In this document: positions 1-6,818 of the stretch, piece after piece | How positions within the stretch are numbered: the stretch's first letter is position 1 | Layout: every line of letters starts with the position of its first letter | Source: JBGTBQ01 sp041749275 | GTDB taxonomy: Bacteria; Acidobacteriota; Blastocatellia; Pyrinomonadales; Pyrinomonadaceae | Reading direction: 5' to 3' | DNA: 13,481 nt | Assembly: GCA_041749275.1 (NCBI GenBank) | Contig: JBGTBQ010000419.1 | Span: forward strand, 1-13,481 | The notes under the pieces: model-generated | The model's input: the letters and a program-made list of their open reading frames with translations, nothing else | Told to the model about the DNA's origin: nothing | Database searches by the model: none | Program-made: the position numbers and the translations under genes

Positions 1-1563
1 GCGTTTGAAGCCGCCACCGAACCCACCACGCCGAGCTTTGCCATTGATGACGTGATGATGCTGGAAGGCAACAGCGGGACGACCAACTTCGTCTTCACCG
101 TCACGCTCTCCGGCGCCGCCGAGGCGCAGCAGCCCATCACAGTGAAGTACCAGACCGCCGATGGGACGGCGACGGCGCCCGCCGACTACACGGCGCTCCC
201 GCTGACGACGCTCAGTTTCGCCCCCGGCGAGACGAGCAAGCAGGTGAGCGTGGCGGTCCACGGCGAGACGGTGGTCGAGGCGAACGAGACCTTTTTCGTC
301 AACTTGTCCGAGCCGTTCGGCGCGATCCTCTTCGACGATCAGGGACAAGGCACCATTATCAACGACGACATGGATCCGACTCCAACGCCGACACCAACAC
401 CGACTCCAACGCCGACGCCGACGACGCTCGTCCAGTGGAGCGCCACGAGCTACGAGGCGAGCGAGACGAACCGCGGCGTGACGGTCACCGTCCAGCGCAC
501 CGGCCCGACCACCGACGAGTCTTTCGTCAACTACACCACGTCCGATGTCACGGCCAGCGAGCGCAAGGACTACACCGCCTCCCTCGGTCGCCTCCGCTTC
601 GCACCGGGCGAGACCTCCAAGTCTTTCGAGATCATCATCGCCGACGACCGCTTCGACGATGATAACGAAACCTTCCAACTCACCTTGAGCGACCCCGTCG
701 GGGCGCTGCTCGGCGGGCAGTTCGTCGCCACCGTCTCCATCGTGGACAATGATACGACCAACGGCCCCAGCCCGGTCAGAGCCGGCTCGCTCGATCTGGA
801 GTTCTTCGTCCGCCAGCACTACGCCGACTTCCTCTCTCGCTCGCCCGATCAGGCGGGCCTCGACTTCTGGACGAACCAGTTGACCAATTGCGAGAACCCG
901 CCGCCCGCCGACCTACTGGTCTGCCGGATCAACGTCTCGGCGGCCTTCTTCCTCTCCATCGAGTATCAGGAGACGGGCTATCTGGTGCATCGCGCCTACC
1001 GCGCCGCCTACGGGAACCTGCCGGGCAAGCCCGTCCCGTTGACCTTGCGCGAGTATCTCGCAGGCTCGCGGCAGATCGGCGACGGGGTGCAGGTCGGGGT
1101 GGGCAACTGGCAGCAGCAGTTGGAGGACAACCGGGTCGCCTTCTTCAATGAGTTCATAACCACCAGCAGATTCACGATACTCTATGCCGGGCTGACCAAC
1201 GCGCAGTACGTGGACGCCTTGAACCAGAACACCGGAGGCGCGCTCTCGCAAGCCGACCGTGACGCATTGGTCAACGCCTTGAACGCGAGCACGATGACGC
1301 GGGCGCAGGTGTTGCGCGCCGTGGCCGAGGATAGCGAGTTCACGGCAGCGGAGCGAAACCGAGCGTTCGTGTTGGCGCAATACTTCGGTTACTTGCGAAG
1401 AAACCCGGACGACGCGGACTCGCAGGGGAACCCGGACCCGAACTTCAGTGGGTACAACTTCTGGCTGGGGAAACTGAACGAGTTCAACGGGAACTTCATT
1501 CAGGCCGAGATGGTGCGGGCGTTTATCGAGTCCATCGAGTATGGCGACCGCTTCGGCCTATAG
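1..1563 (+). CDS. Calx-beta / DUF4214 surface protein (5' partial)
   Basis: The reading frame is open from the first base to TAG at 1561, so the gene starts left of the window; 520 residues are visible. Visible residues about 13-121 form a Calx-beta domain, with the typical TADGTA, FAPGETSK and NDD-type closing motifs. Residues 126-141 are an uninterrupted Thr-Pro linker. Residues about 143-252 are a second Calx-beta domain that repeats the FAPGETSK motif and ends in VDND. From about residue 266 to the end lies a DUF4214-like region, recognisable by FVRQHYADFLSRSPDQAGLD, INVSAAFFLSIEYQETGY and a C-terminal IESIEYGDRFGL. Calx-beta domains bind calcium in exchangers and integrins and occur as repeats in large bacterial surface proteins; DUF4214 is frequent at the C-terminus of secreted Acidobacteriota proteins and has no settled function. 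A secreted or cell-surface adhesive role is inferred. The signal peptide and probably more repeats lie outside the window. No catalytic residues were recognised. Confidence 0.9.
   Translation, partial: AFEAATEPTTPSFAIDDVMMLEGNSGTTNFVFTVTLSGAAEAQQPITVKYQTADGTATAPADYTALPLTTLSFAPGETSKQVSVAVHGETVVEANETFFVNLSEPFGAILFDDQGQGTIINDDMDPTPTPTPTPTPTPTPTTLVQWSATSYEASETNRGVTVTVQRTGPTTDESFVNYTTSDVTASERKDYTASLGRLRFAPGETSKSFEIIIADDRFDDDNETFQLTLSDPVGALLGGQFVATVSIVDNDTTNGPSPVRAGSLDLEFFVRQHYADFLSRSPDQAGLDFWTNQLTNCENPPPADLLVCRINVSAAFFLSIEYQETGYLVHRAYRAAYGNLPGKPVPLTLREYLAGSRQIGDGVQVGVGNWQQQLEDNRVAFFNEFITTSRFTILYAGLTNAQYVDALNQNTGGALSQADRDALVNALNASTMTRAQVLRAVAEDSEFTAAERNRAFVLAQYFGYLRRNPDDADSQGNPDPNFSGYNFWLGKLNEFNGNFIQAEMVRAFIESIEYGDRFGL
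376..423 (+). repeat. Thr-Pro-coding 6-bp microsatellite
   Basis: A run of ACN-CCN codons encodes about eight Thr-Pro pairs between the two Calx-beta domains. It is a near-perfect 6-bp tandem repeat with third-position variation. Such linkers are rigid and extended in secreted proteins. Copy number may vary by slippage in multiples of 6 bp without breaking the frame. Confidence 0.75.
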
Positions 1564-1660
1564 GTTGGCGCTCGGACTTTGGTTAGGTGGCCCGCCGCTG
1601 CCATGAGCGCCGGCGGGGCGCTTCTTCAGAGTTCAATCTTCAGATCGCTGACGGTTCTTA

Positions 1661-1785
1661 TGGCAATTTGCAATTGGATGCGACCACATCAACGACCGTT
1701 TAGAGGCGGGCAATGCCCGCCGGTTCAACTTGAGACGGCGGGCATGGCCCGCCTCTAAACGGTCGCACCCAATTGCAAACCGCTG
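1661..1785. mobile_element. TA-bounded hairpin element, MITE candidate
   Basis: A nearly palindromic element of about 125 bp lies in the gap after the Calx-beta gene. Inner arms 1694-1722 and 1736-1764 (29 nt) are reverse complements with one mismatch, around a 13-nt loop. Outer arms 1668-1684 and 1762-1778 (17 nt) also match with one mismatch, and weaker pairing continues to both tips. A TA dinucleotide lies directly outside each tip (1659-1660 and 1786-1787), the target duplication expected of IS630/Tc1-mariner-type transposition. The left arm carries about 12 extra bases (about 1685-1696) between two GACC copies that the right arm lacks. No coding capacity was seen. It could instead be a REP/BIME-type hairpin; copies elsewhere in the genome would decide. 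Confidence 0.55.
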
Positions 1786-1809
1786 TATAGTCCGTCACGC
1801 TGTTGTTGC

Positions 1810-1861
1810 AGAGTTCTGAGTTCCGGCATGAGTCTGCCGGGACTCAGAACTCTTTTTCTTT
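1810..1861 (+). terminator. Strong rho-independent terminator
   Basis: A 19-bp stem (1810-1828 with 1835-1853) has one G-U-type mismatch and a 6-nt loop. A T-rich tract interrupted by one C follows at 1851-1863. The polarity fits the + strand, so it probably terminates the Calx-beta/DUF4214 transcript about 250 nt after its stop, with the hairpin element in between. A second, outer inverted repeat of 8 bp (1792-1799 and 1864-1871) encloses stem and T-tract. On the - strand no T-tract follows, so it is a poor terminator for the convergent gene ending at 1901. Confidence 0.8.
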
Positions 1862-1900
1862 TTCGTGACGGTCTACGATGCTCCTCGCCATGTGGTGCGT

Positions 1901-2677
1901 TCAACTCGCGGGCAAAGCCGCGAGCCGCGCGCGCGCCTGCTCCGCCTCCGGGCTGCGCGGGTGGCGTCGCACGATTTCGCGCCACGCCGCACCGTCATAA
2001 TGAAACCGCTTCGTCGCGGTGTCGAAGGTGAAGACGACCCCTTGCCGCCTGAAACGGTCGAGACCGTTGTAATTTAAAAAGTAGGTGTGCACAGGCGCGC
2101 CGCCCGCCTCCATCTCGCGCGCGTCGAGACGGCGCGGCGCGGCGCGTGAGAGTTCCGCTGCTTCCCTCTCCGCTGCTTCGCCGAGGAGGAGGAGGACGGC
2201 GGCGCGCAAAGTCGAGCGTGGGAACATTTCGAGAAAGATACTCGCGCGCTCGATGCGGTCGAATCCGGTAGAACCTTTGACGAGACGGAGCAGGCGCTCG
2301 TCATCGCCCACGTTCGCGGGGCGCACGACCGCCTCGGTTTGCAGCCACCCGCTCGTTCTGCTCGTCACCCCGACGCGGTAAAACGTCACACCGTCCGGCC
2401 CGCGTTTCGTGCCGAGCACCGTGACCGTCCGTCCGCGGCTCATCCGCTGCAACAGGTTCGCCGAAAAATCCGGCGCATCCCTCAACGCCGCCAATCGCTC
2501 GTCCACCACGACGGCCACGCGAGCGCCGACCGGCGCCCTCTTTTTTTGCGCCACGGCATCCACGCCGAACAAGAGCAACACGGCCAGCGTGGCCGCCGAC
2601 AGTCGGAATGCGTTGGTCGAGTTGCCGATTGAATTTCGCGGATGCGGAAAGCTGATGCTTCGTGAACAGTGAGGCAT
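1901..2677 (-). CDS. Exported SH3-like protein with TPR-like tail
   Basis: This encodes 258 residues. The ATG at 2677 is chosen because GAAGGAG lies about 9 nt upstream of it; the frame is open further, but those codons have no ribosome-binding site. Residues 1-43 hold a long basic n-region and a hydrophobic stretch (about 27-39) ending in AVA before QKK, which suggests a Sec signal peptide cut near 43. Residues about 53-120 resemble a bacterial SH3 (SH3b) fold: a VAALRDAP-like start, a central TVTVLG strand and a closing SGWLQTEAVV. The C-terminal half is helical, and its last 35 residues (AAWREIVRRHPRSPEAEQAR) look like a TPR or repeat helix pair. Bacterial SH3 domains often bind peptidoglycan or peptides; that role is inferred here. 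It starts 69 nt after ruvC and may be co-transcribed with it. No catalytic motif is visible and the family was not recognised by name. Confidence 0.8.
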   Translation of the reverse strand: MPHCSRSISFPHPRNSIGNSTNAFRLSAATLAVLLLFGVDAVAQKKRAPVGARVAVVVDERLAALRDAPDFSANLLQRMSRGRTVTVLGTKRGPDGVTFYRVGVTSRTSGWLQTEAVVRPANVGDDERLLRLVKGSTGFDRIERASIFLEMFPRSTLRAAVLLLLGEAAEREAAELSRAAPRRLDAREMEAGGAPVHTYFLNYNGLDRFRRQGVVFTFDTATKRFHYDGAAWREIVRRHPRSPEAEQARARLAALPAS

Positions 2678-2746
2678 GGTTCGTGCTCCTTCGGTGAGAG
2701 TGAGAGAAAACTTCCGACTGACGGACACGCCGTCCGTGTGCGTCAG

Positions 2747-3298
2747 CTAACGCGGCGCGCGGCGGCGCGGGTTTGCGGCGAGGAGCGCTTCGAGTTTCGT
2801 GCGGGCCGCGGGCTTGGTATGTTGCGCGAGTCCCGCATGGTGGAAGTGGCAGATGGCGACGGCGAGCGCGTCCGAGGCGTCGTGCGGCGAGGGCGAAGCC
2901 TTCAAAGAGAGCAGCACGCGCACCATCTCCTGCACCTGATGCTTTTCCGCCGCGCCATAGCCGACGACCGTCTGCTTGACGAGGCGCGGCGCATACTCGG
3001 CAATCTCGACCCGCGCGCGCTCCGCCGCGACGAGCACCACGCCGCGCACCTGTCCGAGCTTGAGCGCCGTCTTGGCGTTCGCGGCGAAGAAGGCTTCCTC
3101 GACCGCGCACACGTCCGGCTCGAACCGTGTGAGCAGGTCTTCGACGCCCTCGCTGATTTTCAACAGCCGCGCGGGGAAGCGCTCGCGCGGACTGGCCTTC
3201 ACCGTGCCGAAAGCGACTAGATGATAGCGCCGCGCGCTGCCCTCAAGCACGCCCCACCCCGTCGTCTCGCTGCCCGGATCAATTCCCAAAACGCGCAC
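2747..3298 (-). CDS. ruvC: Holliday junction resolvase RuvC
   Basis: RuvC is the endonuclease that cuts four-way DNA junctions symmetrically, working with the RuvAB branch-migration motor. The 183 residues match the usual family length of about 160-190. The RNase H-like catalytic acids are all present: D7 in the opening GIDPGS, E67 in CAVEEAFF, and D140 and D143 in HDASDALA. The signature GYGAAEKHQVQEMV lies at residues 113-126. Translation starts at GTG; the ATG-less start is fixed by the conserved N-terminal strand MRVLGIDPGS. The upstream RBS is weak (a GAGG about 11 nt away). It follows yebC on the same strand, an order common in many bacteria; ruvA and ruvB are not in the window. The C-terminal 20 residues are basic and Ala/Arg rich. 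Confidence 0.97.
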   Translation of the reverse strand: MRVLGIDPGSETTGWGVLEGSARRYHLVAFGTVKASPRERFPARLLKISEGVEDLLTRFEPDVCAVEEAFFAANAKTALKLGQVRGVVLVAAERARVEIAEYAPRLVKQTVVGYGAAEKHQVQEMVRVLLSLKASPSPHDASDALAVAICHFHHAGLAQHTKPAARTKLEALLAANPRRRAPR

Positions 3299-3367
3299 GC
3301 CCTTTTATACCTCAGAAACGCGCCCGCCAGCAGCAATATTTTGGTATTGAGCAATGAACGTCGCGCA

Positions 3368-3406
3368 GTAAAAACAGTAAGGCTTGAGCGTCTCAAGCTC
3401 AAGCCT
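3368..3406 (-). terminator. Hairpin terminator after yebC
   Basis: A perfect 10-bp stem (3380-3389 with 3397-3406) has a 7-nt loop. It lies 34 nt beyond the yebC stop, and read on the - strand it is followed by a short T5 run (complement of 3370-3374). The + strand side is also T-rich over 3407-3427, so the hairpin could work both ways. It suggests that yebC and ruvC are at least partly separate transcripts. Confidence 0.6.
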
Positions 3407-3439
3407 CTTGCTTCTTCGTTATTTTTTGCTGCTCACGGC

Positions 3440-4183
3440 TTACGCCCCTGCCATCTCCTCTTCGCTGATGTCGAAGTTGGCGGAGACCTTTTGCACGTCG
3501 TCGTGATCTTCGAGCGCCTCCATCAGCTTGAGCATCTGCTTGGCCTCGGCCCCTTCGAGTTTCTTGAACTCTTTGGGCAGCATCTCGACCTCGGCGACCG
3601 GCGGCTCGATGCCGGCCTCCTTGACCGCGTTGAGGACTGTGTCAAAGTCGTCGGGCGCGGTGATGACCTCGAAGTTATCCTCGTCGTCACGCAAATCCTC
3701 CGCCCCTGCGTCCGTGACGATCTCGAACAACTCATCTTCGGGCTTCGCCGCCTTCGGAACGACGATGTAGCCCTTGCGCTCGAAAATCCAGTTGACCGCG
3801 CCCGTGGTGGCGAGGTTGCCGCCGTTCTTACCGAAGATGTGGCGAATCTCGGCGACCGTCCGGTTGCGGTTGTCTGTCATCGAGTCCACCATCACAGCCA
3901 CGCCGCCCGGCCCGTAACCCTCGTAGACGATCTCCTCATAGTTGACGCCGTCCAACTCGCCGGTGCCGCGTTTGATGGCGCGGTCAATGGTGTCATTCGG
4001 CATGTTCGCGGCCTTCGCGTCGGAGACGGCCTTACGCAGACGCGCGTTGGCGGCGGCATCGCCCCCGCCGGTCCGCGCCGCGACCGTGATCTCTTTAATC
4101 AGCTTGGTAAAAACCTTGCCGCGCTTGGCGTCGAGCGCGCCCTTCTTGTGCTTGATGGTATGCCACTTGGAGTGTCCGGACAT
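3440..4183 (-). CDS. yebC: YebC/PmpR (TACO1) family protein
   Basis: This is a 247-residue protein of the highly conserved YebC family. The N-terminus MSGHSKWHTIKHKK is the family signature. It is followed by the helical domain with FTKLIKEITVAAR, and then YEGYGPGGVAVMVDSMTDNR (about residues 86-105) and GAVNWIFERKG. The acidic C-terminus is usual. The family was described as transcriptional regulators (PmpR); more recent work on bacterial YebC and mitochondrial TACO1 ties it to the ribosome and to translation of difficult sequences. It is cytoplasmic. The start is ATG at 4183, with AAGGAA about 10 nt upstream. It is followed on the same strand by ruvC after 141 nt. Length and motifs look complete. 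Upstream on the same strand is an IS110 element, which may have altered its original promoter context. Confidence 0.97.
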   Translation of the reverse strand: MSGHSKWHTIKHKKGALDAKRGKVFTKLIKEITVAARTGGGDAAANARLRKAVSDAKAANMPNDTIDRAIKRGTGELDGVNYEEIVYEGYGPGGVAVMVDSMTDNRNRTVAEIRHIFGKNGGNLATTGAVNWIFERKGYIVVPKAAKPEDELFEIVTDAGAEDLRDDEDNFEVITAPDDFDTVLNAVKEAGIEPPVAEVEMLPKEFKKLEGAEAKQMLKLMEALEDHDDVQKVSANFDISEEEMAGA

Positions 4184-4405
4184 CTCTTGCGTGTTCCTTA
4201 TTGAGAATTTTAAAGTTGTGTGGAAGCGGATCGGAATATATCACAAGATATTGTCCGAATCACCTAACATGGGGACGATACTGGCAATGGTTCGGGCAGA
4301 AGCTATGCGGCAATCGCCCCATAACTTCTGAGATATTCATACTGCGGATGAGTTATCACCGTTCTTTGGTCTACAGCTGTTATGAAAATAGGGGGAACGG
4401 ACAAG
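4184..4405. other. AT-richer gap between yebC and IS110 gene
   Basis: This 222-nt stretch has no gene and is visibly AT-richer than its surroundings. It must contain the yebC promoter and the right end of the IS110 element. A 12-bp direct repeat, AAGCTATGCGGC, occurs at 4300-4311 and again at 4403-4414, where it overlaps the transposase stop codon. The bases 4271-4279 (GGGGACGAT) can pair with 4313-4320 (ATCGCCCC), leaving one bulge. No promoter could be assigned with confidence. Confidence 0.4.
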
Positions 4406-5644
4406 CTATGCGGCTTGTGATAGTTCCTCGACCGTGACCTTGAGTCCAAGCGTTTCCAGCTTGTGGATGAGCCGCATTCGTTGCACCTCGACGTGCTGGC
4501 GGTCGAAGTAGTCGCCGCCCAGTTCCTTATAGCTCGCCCGGTTCTTCAAGACGTGATAGACGATCACCAGCAGGCTGTGCCCGACCGCCACCAGCGCCTT
4601 CTTCTTGCTCATCCGCTTGACGAGCCGCCGATACTGCGCCGCCAGATAGGTCTGCTTAGTATGCGAGGCGGCCCACGCCGCCTGCACCAGCGCCGCGCGT
4701 AAGTACACGCTCCCCTTCGTCGTCTTCCCGCTCCTGCGCTTGCCCGCCGACTCGTTGTTGCCCGGACACATCCCGGCCCAACTCGACAGATGCGCGTCCG
4801 TCGCAAAGCGACTCATCTGGACTCCGATCTCGGAGATGATCGTCTCGGCGAGGCGCTCACCCACGCCCGGTATCGTCTGGAGCAACTTCATCGCCTCTGG
4901 CACAAAAGGGTCGGCATTCTGGGCGACCTCCCGCGCGATCTGCTCGCCGGCACGCTTTCGGGCTGCCTCCAACTCGTCGTAGCGGTGCAGCAACTCCCCC
5001 AGCACGAAACGTTGCGCTGTGGTCAGTCTCCCTTCCAATGCACGCTCCAACTCACCCTTCTTCGCCTTCAGTCGCCCGCGCGCCATCTGTGCCAACTGCG
5101 CCGCATCCTGCTCGCCATCGGCCACCGCCCGCAGCATCGCCCGCCCACTCTGACCGAGCGCATCGGAAGCGACTTGCGCCAACTTGATGTTGCCCGACTC
5201 GACCAACTTCTGTACCCGGTTAGAGACGGCGACCTGCTCTTTGATCAACGTCTGGCGGTATCTGACCAACTCTCGCAGTTCACGAATCTCCGGCGGCGGG
5301 ATGAAACTTGCGCGCAACAGCCCATGCCGCAGCAGATCGGCCAGCCACTCGCAATCTTTGACATCAGTCTTTCTGCCCGGCACGGCTTTGACGTGATAAG
5401 CGTTGACAAGCACGACCTCCACCACGCTTTCCAGAATATTGAAGACCGGCTTCCAGTACACGCCCGTGCTCTCTATCGCCACATGCGTGCAGCCTTCCGA
5501 AACGAGCCAGTCAGAGAGTCGCAGCAACTCGTCCGTCATCGTCGAGAAGGTGCGCGTCTGCTTGCGCCCGTGCTTGATCAGACAGGCGACCACCGTTCGG
5601 GCATGTACGTCGAGACCACAGCAACAAGCATGGATAATCTCCAT
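4406..5644 (-). CDS. IS110-family transposase (recombinase)
   Basis: This is a 412-residue DEDD recombinase of the IS110 family, apparently intact. The RuvC-like N-terminal domain shows D12 in GLDVHARTV, E58 in AIESTG, and D94 and D97 in GRKTDVKDCEW. A coiled-coil-like, Arg/Glu/Lys-rich region occupies about residues 130-250. The C-terminal Transposase_20 domain begins with LLQTIPGVGERLAETI and contains LSSWAGMCPGNNESAGKRRS and KGSVYLRAAL, where the family's catalytic serine is expected. The ATG at 5644 is preferred over the GTG one codon upstream because GGAGG lies 5 nt before the ATG but only 2 nt before the GTG. IS110 elements lack long terminal inverted repeats and insert by RNA-guided recombination using a bridge RNA from their non-coding end. 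The protein shows no frameshift or missing acid, so the element may be active. Confidence 0.95.
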   Translation of the reverse strand: MEIIHACCCGLDVHARTVVACLIKHGRKQTRTFSTMTDELLRLSDWLVSEGCTHVAIESTGVYWKPVFNILESVVEVVLVNAYHVKAVPGRKTDVKDCEWLADLLRHGLLRASFIPPPEIRELRELVRYRQTLIKEQVAVSNRVQKLVESGNIKLAQVASDALGQSGRAMLRAVADGEQDAAQLAQMARGRLKAKKGELERALEGRLTTAQRFVLGELLHRYDELEAARKRAGEQIAREVAQNADPFVPEAMKLLQTIPGVGERLAETIISEIGVQMSRFATDAHLSSWAGMCPGNNESAGKRRSGKTTKGSVYLRAALVQAAWAASHTKQTYLAAQYRRLVKRMSKKKALVAVGHSLLVIVYHVLKNRASYKELGGDYFDRQHVEVQRMRLIHKLETLGLKVTVEELSQAA

Positions 5645-5673
5645 CACGTCCTCCGCTTGATGGGCATCGGCGT

Positions 5674-5757
5674 GAGAACCTTCTGCTCAAAAGAGTCTGT
5701 TATGCGTGCTCACCCACGAGCGGGCGGCAACAGTGGGTGGTGCCTGTCAAGGTTCTC
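5674..5757 (-). ncRNA. Structured IS110 leader, bridge RNA candidate
   Basis: The 207-nt non-coding stretch upstream of the IS110 start holds nested inverted repeats. A perfect 9-bp outer stem joins 5674-5682 (GAGAACCTT) with 5749-5757. Inside it, a 7-bp stem joins 5711-5717 (CACCCAC) with 5733-5739 around a 15-nt loop. An alternative 7-bp pairing joins 5738-5744 with 5783-5789. Characterised IS110-group elements such as IS621 transcribe a bridge RNA from the left end upstream of the recombinase, with internal loops that pair with donor and target DNA. Location and structure fit, but guide loops and transcript ends could not be assigned. It may extend toward 5850. Confidence 0.35.
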
Positions 5758-5851
5758 CGGTCAGGCTAACTAACGGGCTCGCGGCACCAGGATGCTTCGA
5801 CCTTCTGTCCGCCGATGACCGCAGCTAGGATACGCTCACTCAATCTCATTT

Positions 5852-6815
5852 TCATCCGTGGTGGCGAACCACGTTCATGATGGCTAACTTGGAAATTATC
5901 AAGTTGAGCAAGTGTTCATTGAAAAATCGTTGTTTGATGCTCGACATCGAAAAGACCAGCTTCGCCTCTCTCGGCTGTGCTTCCTGCGCCAGGATCCGCG
6001 CTAGGTTGACCACTGTCACCGCAGCGTTGAAATGAACATGCAGCGCCTCTTTATCTCGCGCCTGACATTCCGAAAAGCCAGCGCACTGTTTGGCATCGCG
6101 GAAGATGAACTCGATCTGAAACCACGCTTTGTAAAAACGGAAGATGTCGGCGGCGGCTAGCTCGGTGGCCGTCGAGAAGAGCACCACGAAGCGAGGTTGC
6201 TGACGCTCTTTGCGGTGGACGGCGACCACCACTCTGACGCGGCGCTGCAAGCTCACTGACCAGACCACTTGCGTGTAGAGCGTGAGGTGTGGCTCTTCAG
6301 TCTCCACCGGCTCAAAGCGGCTCAAGTCATGGAAAGAAACTGTGCCGTCGAACAGGCGTCGTCTGCCGCGTCTCTTCTGCGGCCCCTCGTAGAGATATCG
6401 CAGGTCGGCGTCGGCACGCAGCTTACTGATAACCTGATAGCCGAGGGCGCAGACGCCCTCCACAAATTTGAACTTGGCGTAAAAGCCATCAAAGACGCCG
6501 TCGGTGATGGTTGGCGGAAAGTACGGGGCGGTGCGTGGCAACTGCGCCAGATACCAGTCAATGCGTGTGTGCTCAGGCTTTTCCCGCTGGATTTCCGCCA
6601 GCGGCGCCGTCTGTTCGGCACAGCGGGCGCAGGCTTGCTTGCGCTCCACCTCACACGATGGAGATGAGCGACACTTCCAAGCCCCGCTCGGCGCGAGCCG
6701 CACAGCCGTTCCAGAAATGATCCAGCCCGTAAGTGTGCTTCCCGCGCTTGGCGGAAAAGGTGGCATCTTGGGCGAAGAGTTGGGTGTGAGCTGCCGGAAT
6801 CGAGCGAGCGATGGC
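5852..6815 (-). pseudogene. IS4-family transposase, truncated and frameshifted
   Basis: On the - strand, an N-terminal piece read from about 6815 contains LFAQDATFSAKRGKHTYGLD, with the first catalytic Asp in QDATF, and runs through FWNGCAARAERGLEVSLI to a TGA at 6651-6653. Removing one base near 6653 joins it smoothly to the frame ending at 5852, giving SLISIV-EVERKQACARC, as expected for this family. That second frame holds the second Asp region (FDGFYAKFKFVEGVCALG) and the Glu region YKAWFQIEFIFRDAKQ. The canonical YREK arginine is a tryptophan here (codon TGG at 6124-6122, one transition from CGG). Sequence upstream of about 6815 no longer matches the family, so the 5' end is missing. It is unlikely to be functional. 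The family call rests on remembered motifs, without an alignment. Confidence 0.8.
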
Positions 6816-6818
6816 TAA

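Noticed and set aside
376..423. CRISPR-like short repeats
   Set aside because: The repeat is a 6-bp coding microsatellite without spacers; no CRISPR repeat-spacer pattern or cas gene is present in the window.
3221..4204. A long + strand open frame (327 codons) opposite yebC
   Set aside because: It is antisense to the unmistakable yebC gene; its composition is a shadow of GC-rich codon bias and it carries no recognisable motif.
4377..5704. CTGTTATG at 4377-4384 and again at 5697-5704 as possible IS110 target duplication or ends
   Set aside because: An 8-bp match between two roughly 200-bp regions is expected about as often as not by chance, and the right copy would leave too little leader for a bridge RNA.
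4790..5773. A 327-codon + strand frame opposite the IS110 transposase
   Set aside because: The - strand encodes all IS110 motifs; the + frame shows no protein family features and ends in the non-coding leader.
5857..5873. Small hairpin CGTGGT/ACCACG near the IS4 remnant stop as an element end
   Set aside because: The 6-bp stem is short, lies inside the coding remnant, and has no matching copy at the other end.
6645..6662. Programmed frameshift in the IS4 transposase
   Set aside because: No slippery heptamer or stimulatory structure is visible at the shift, and the gene has other inactivating lesions, so simple decay is more likely.
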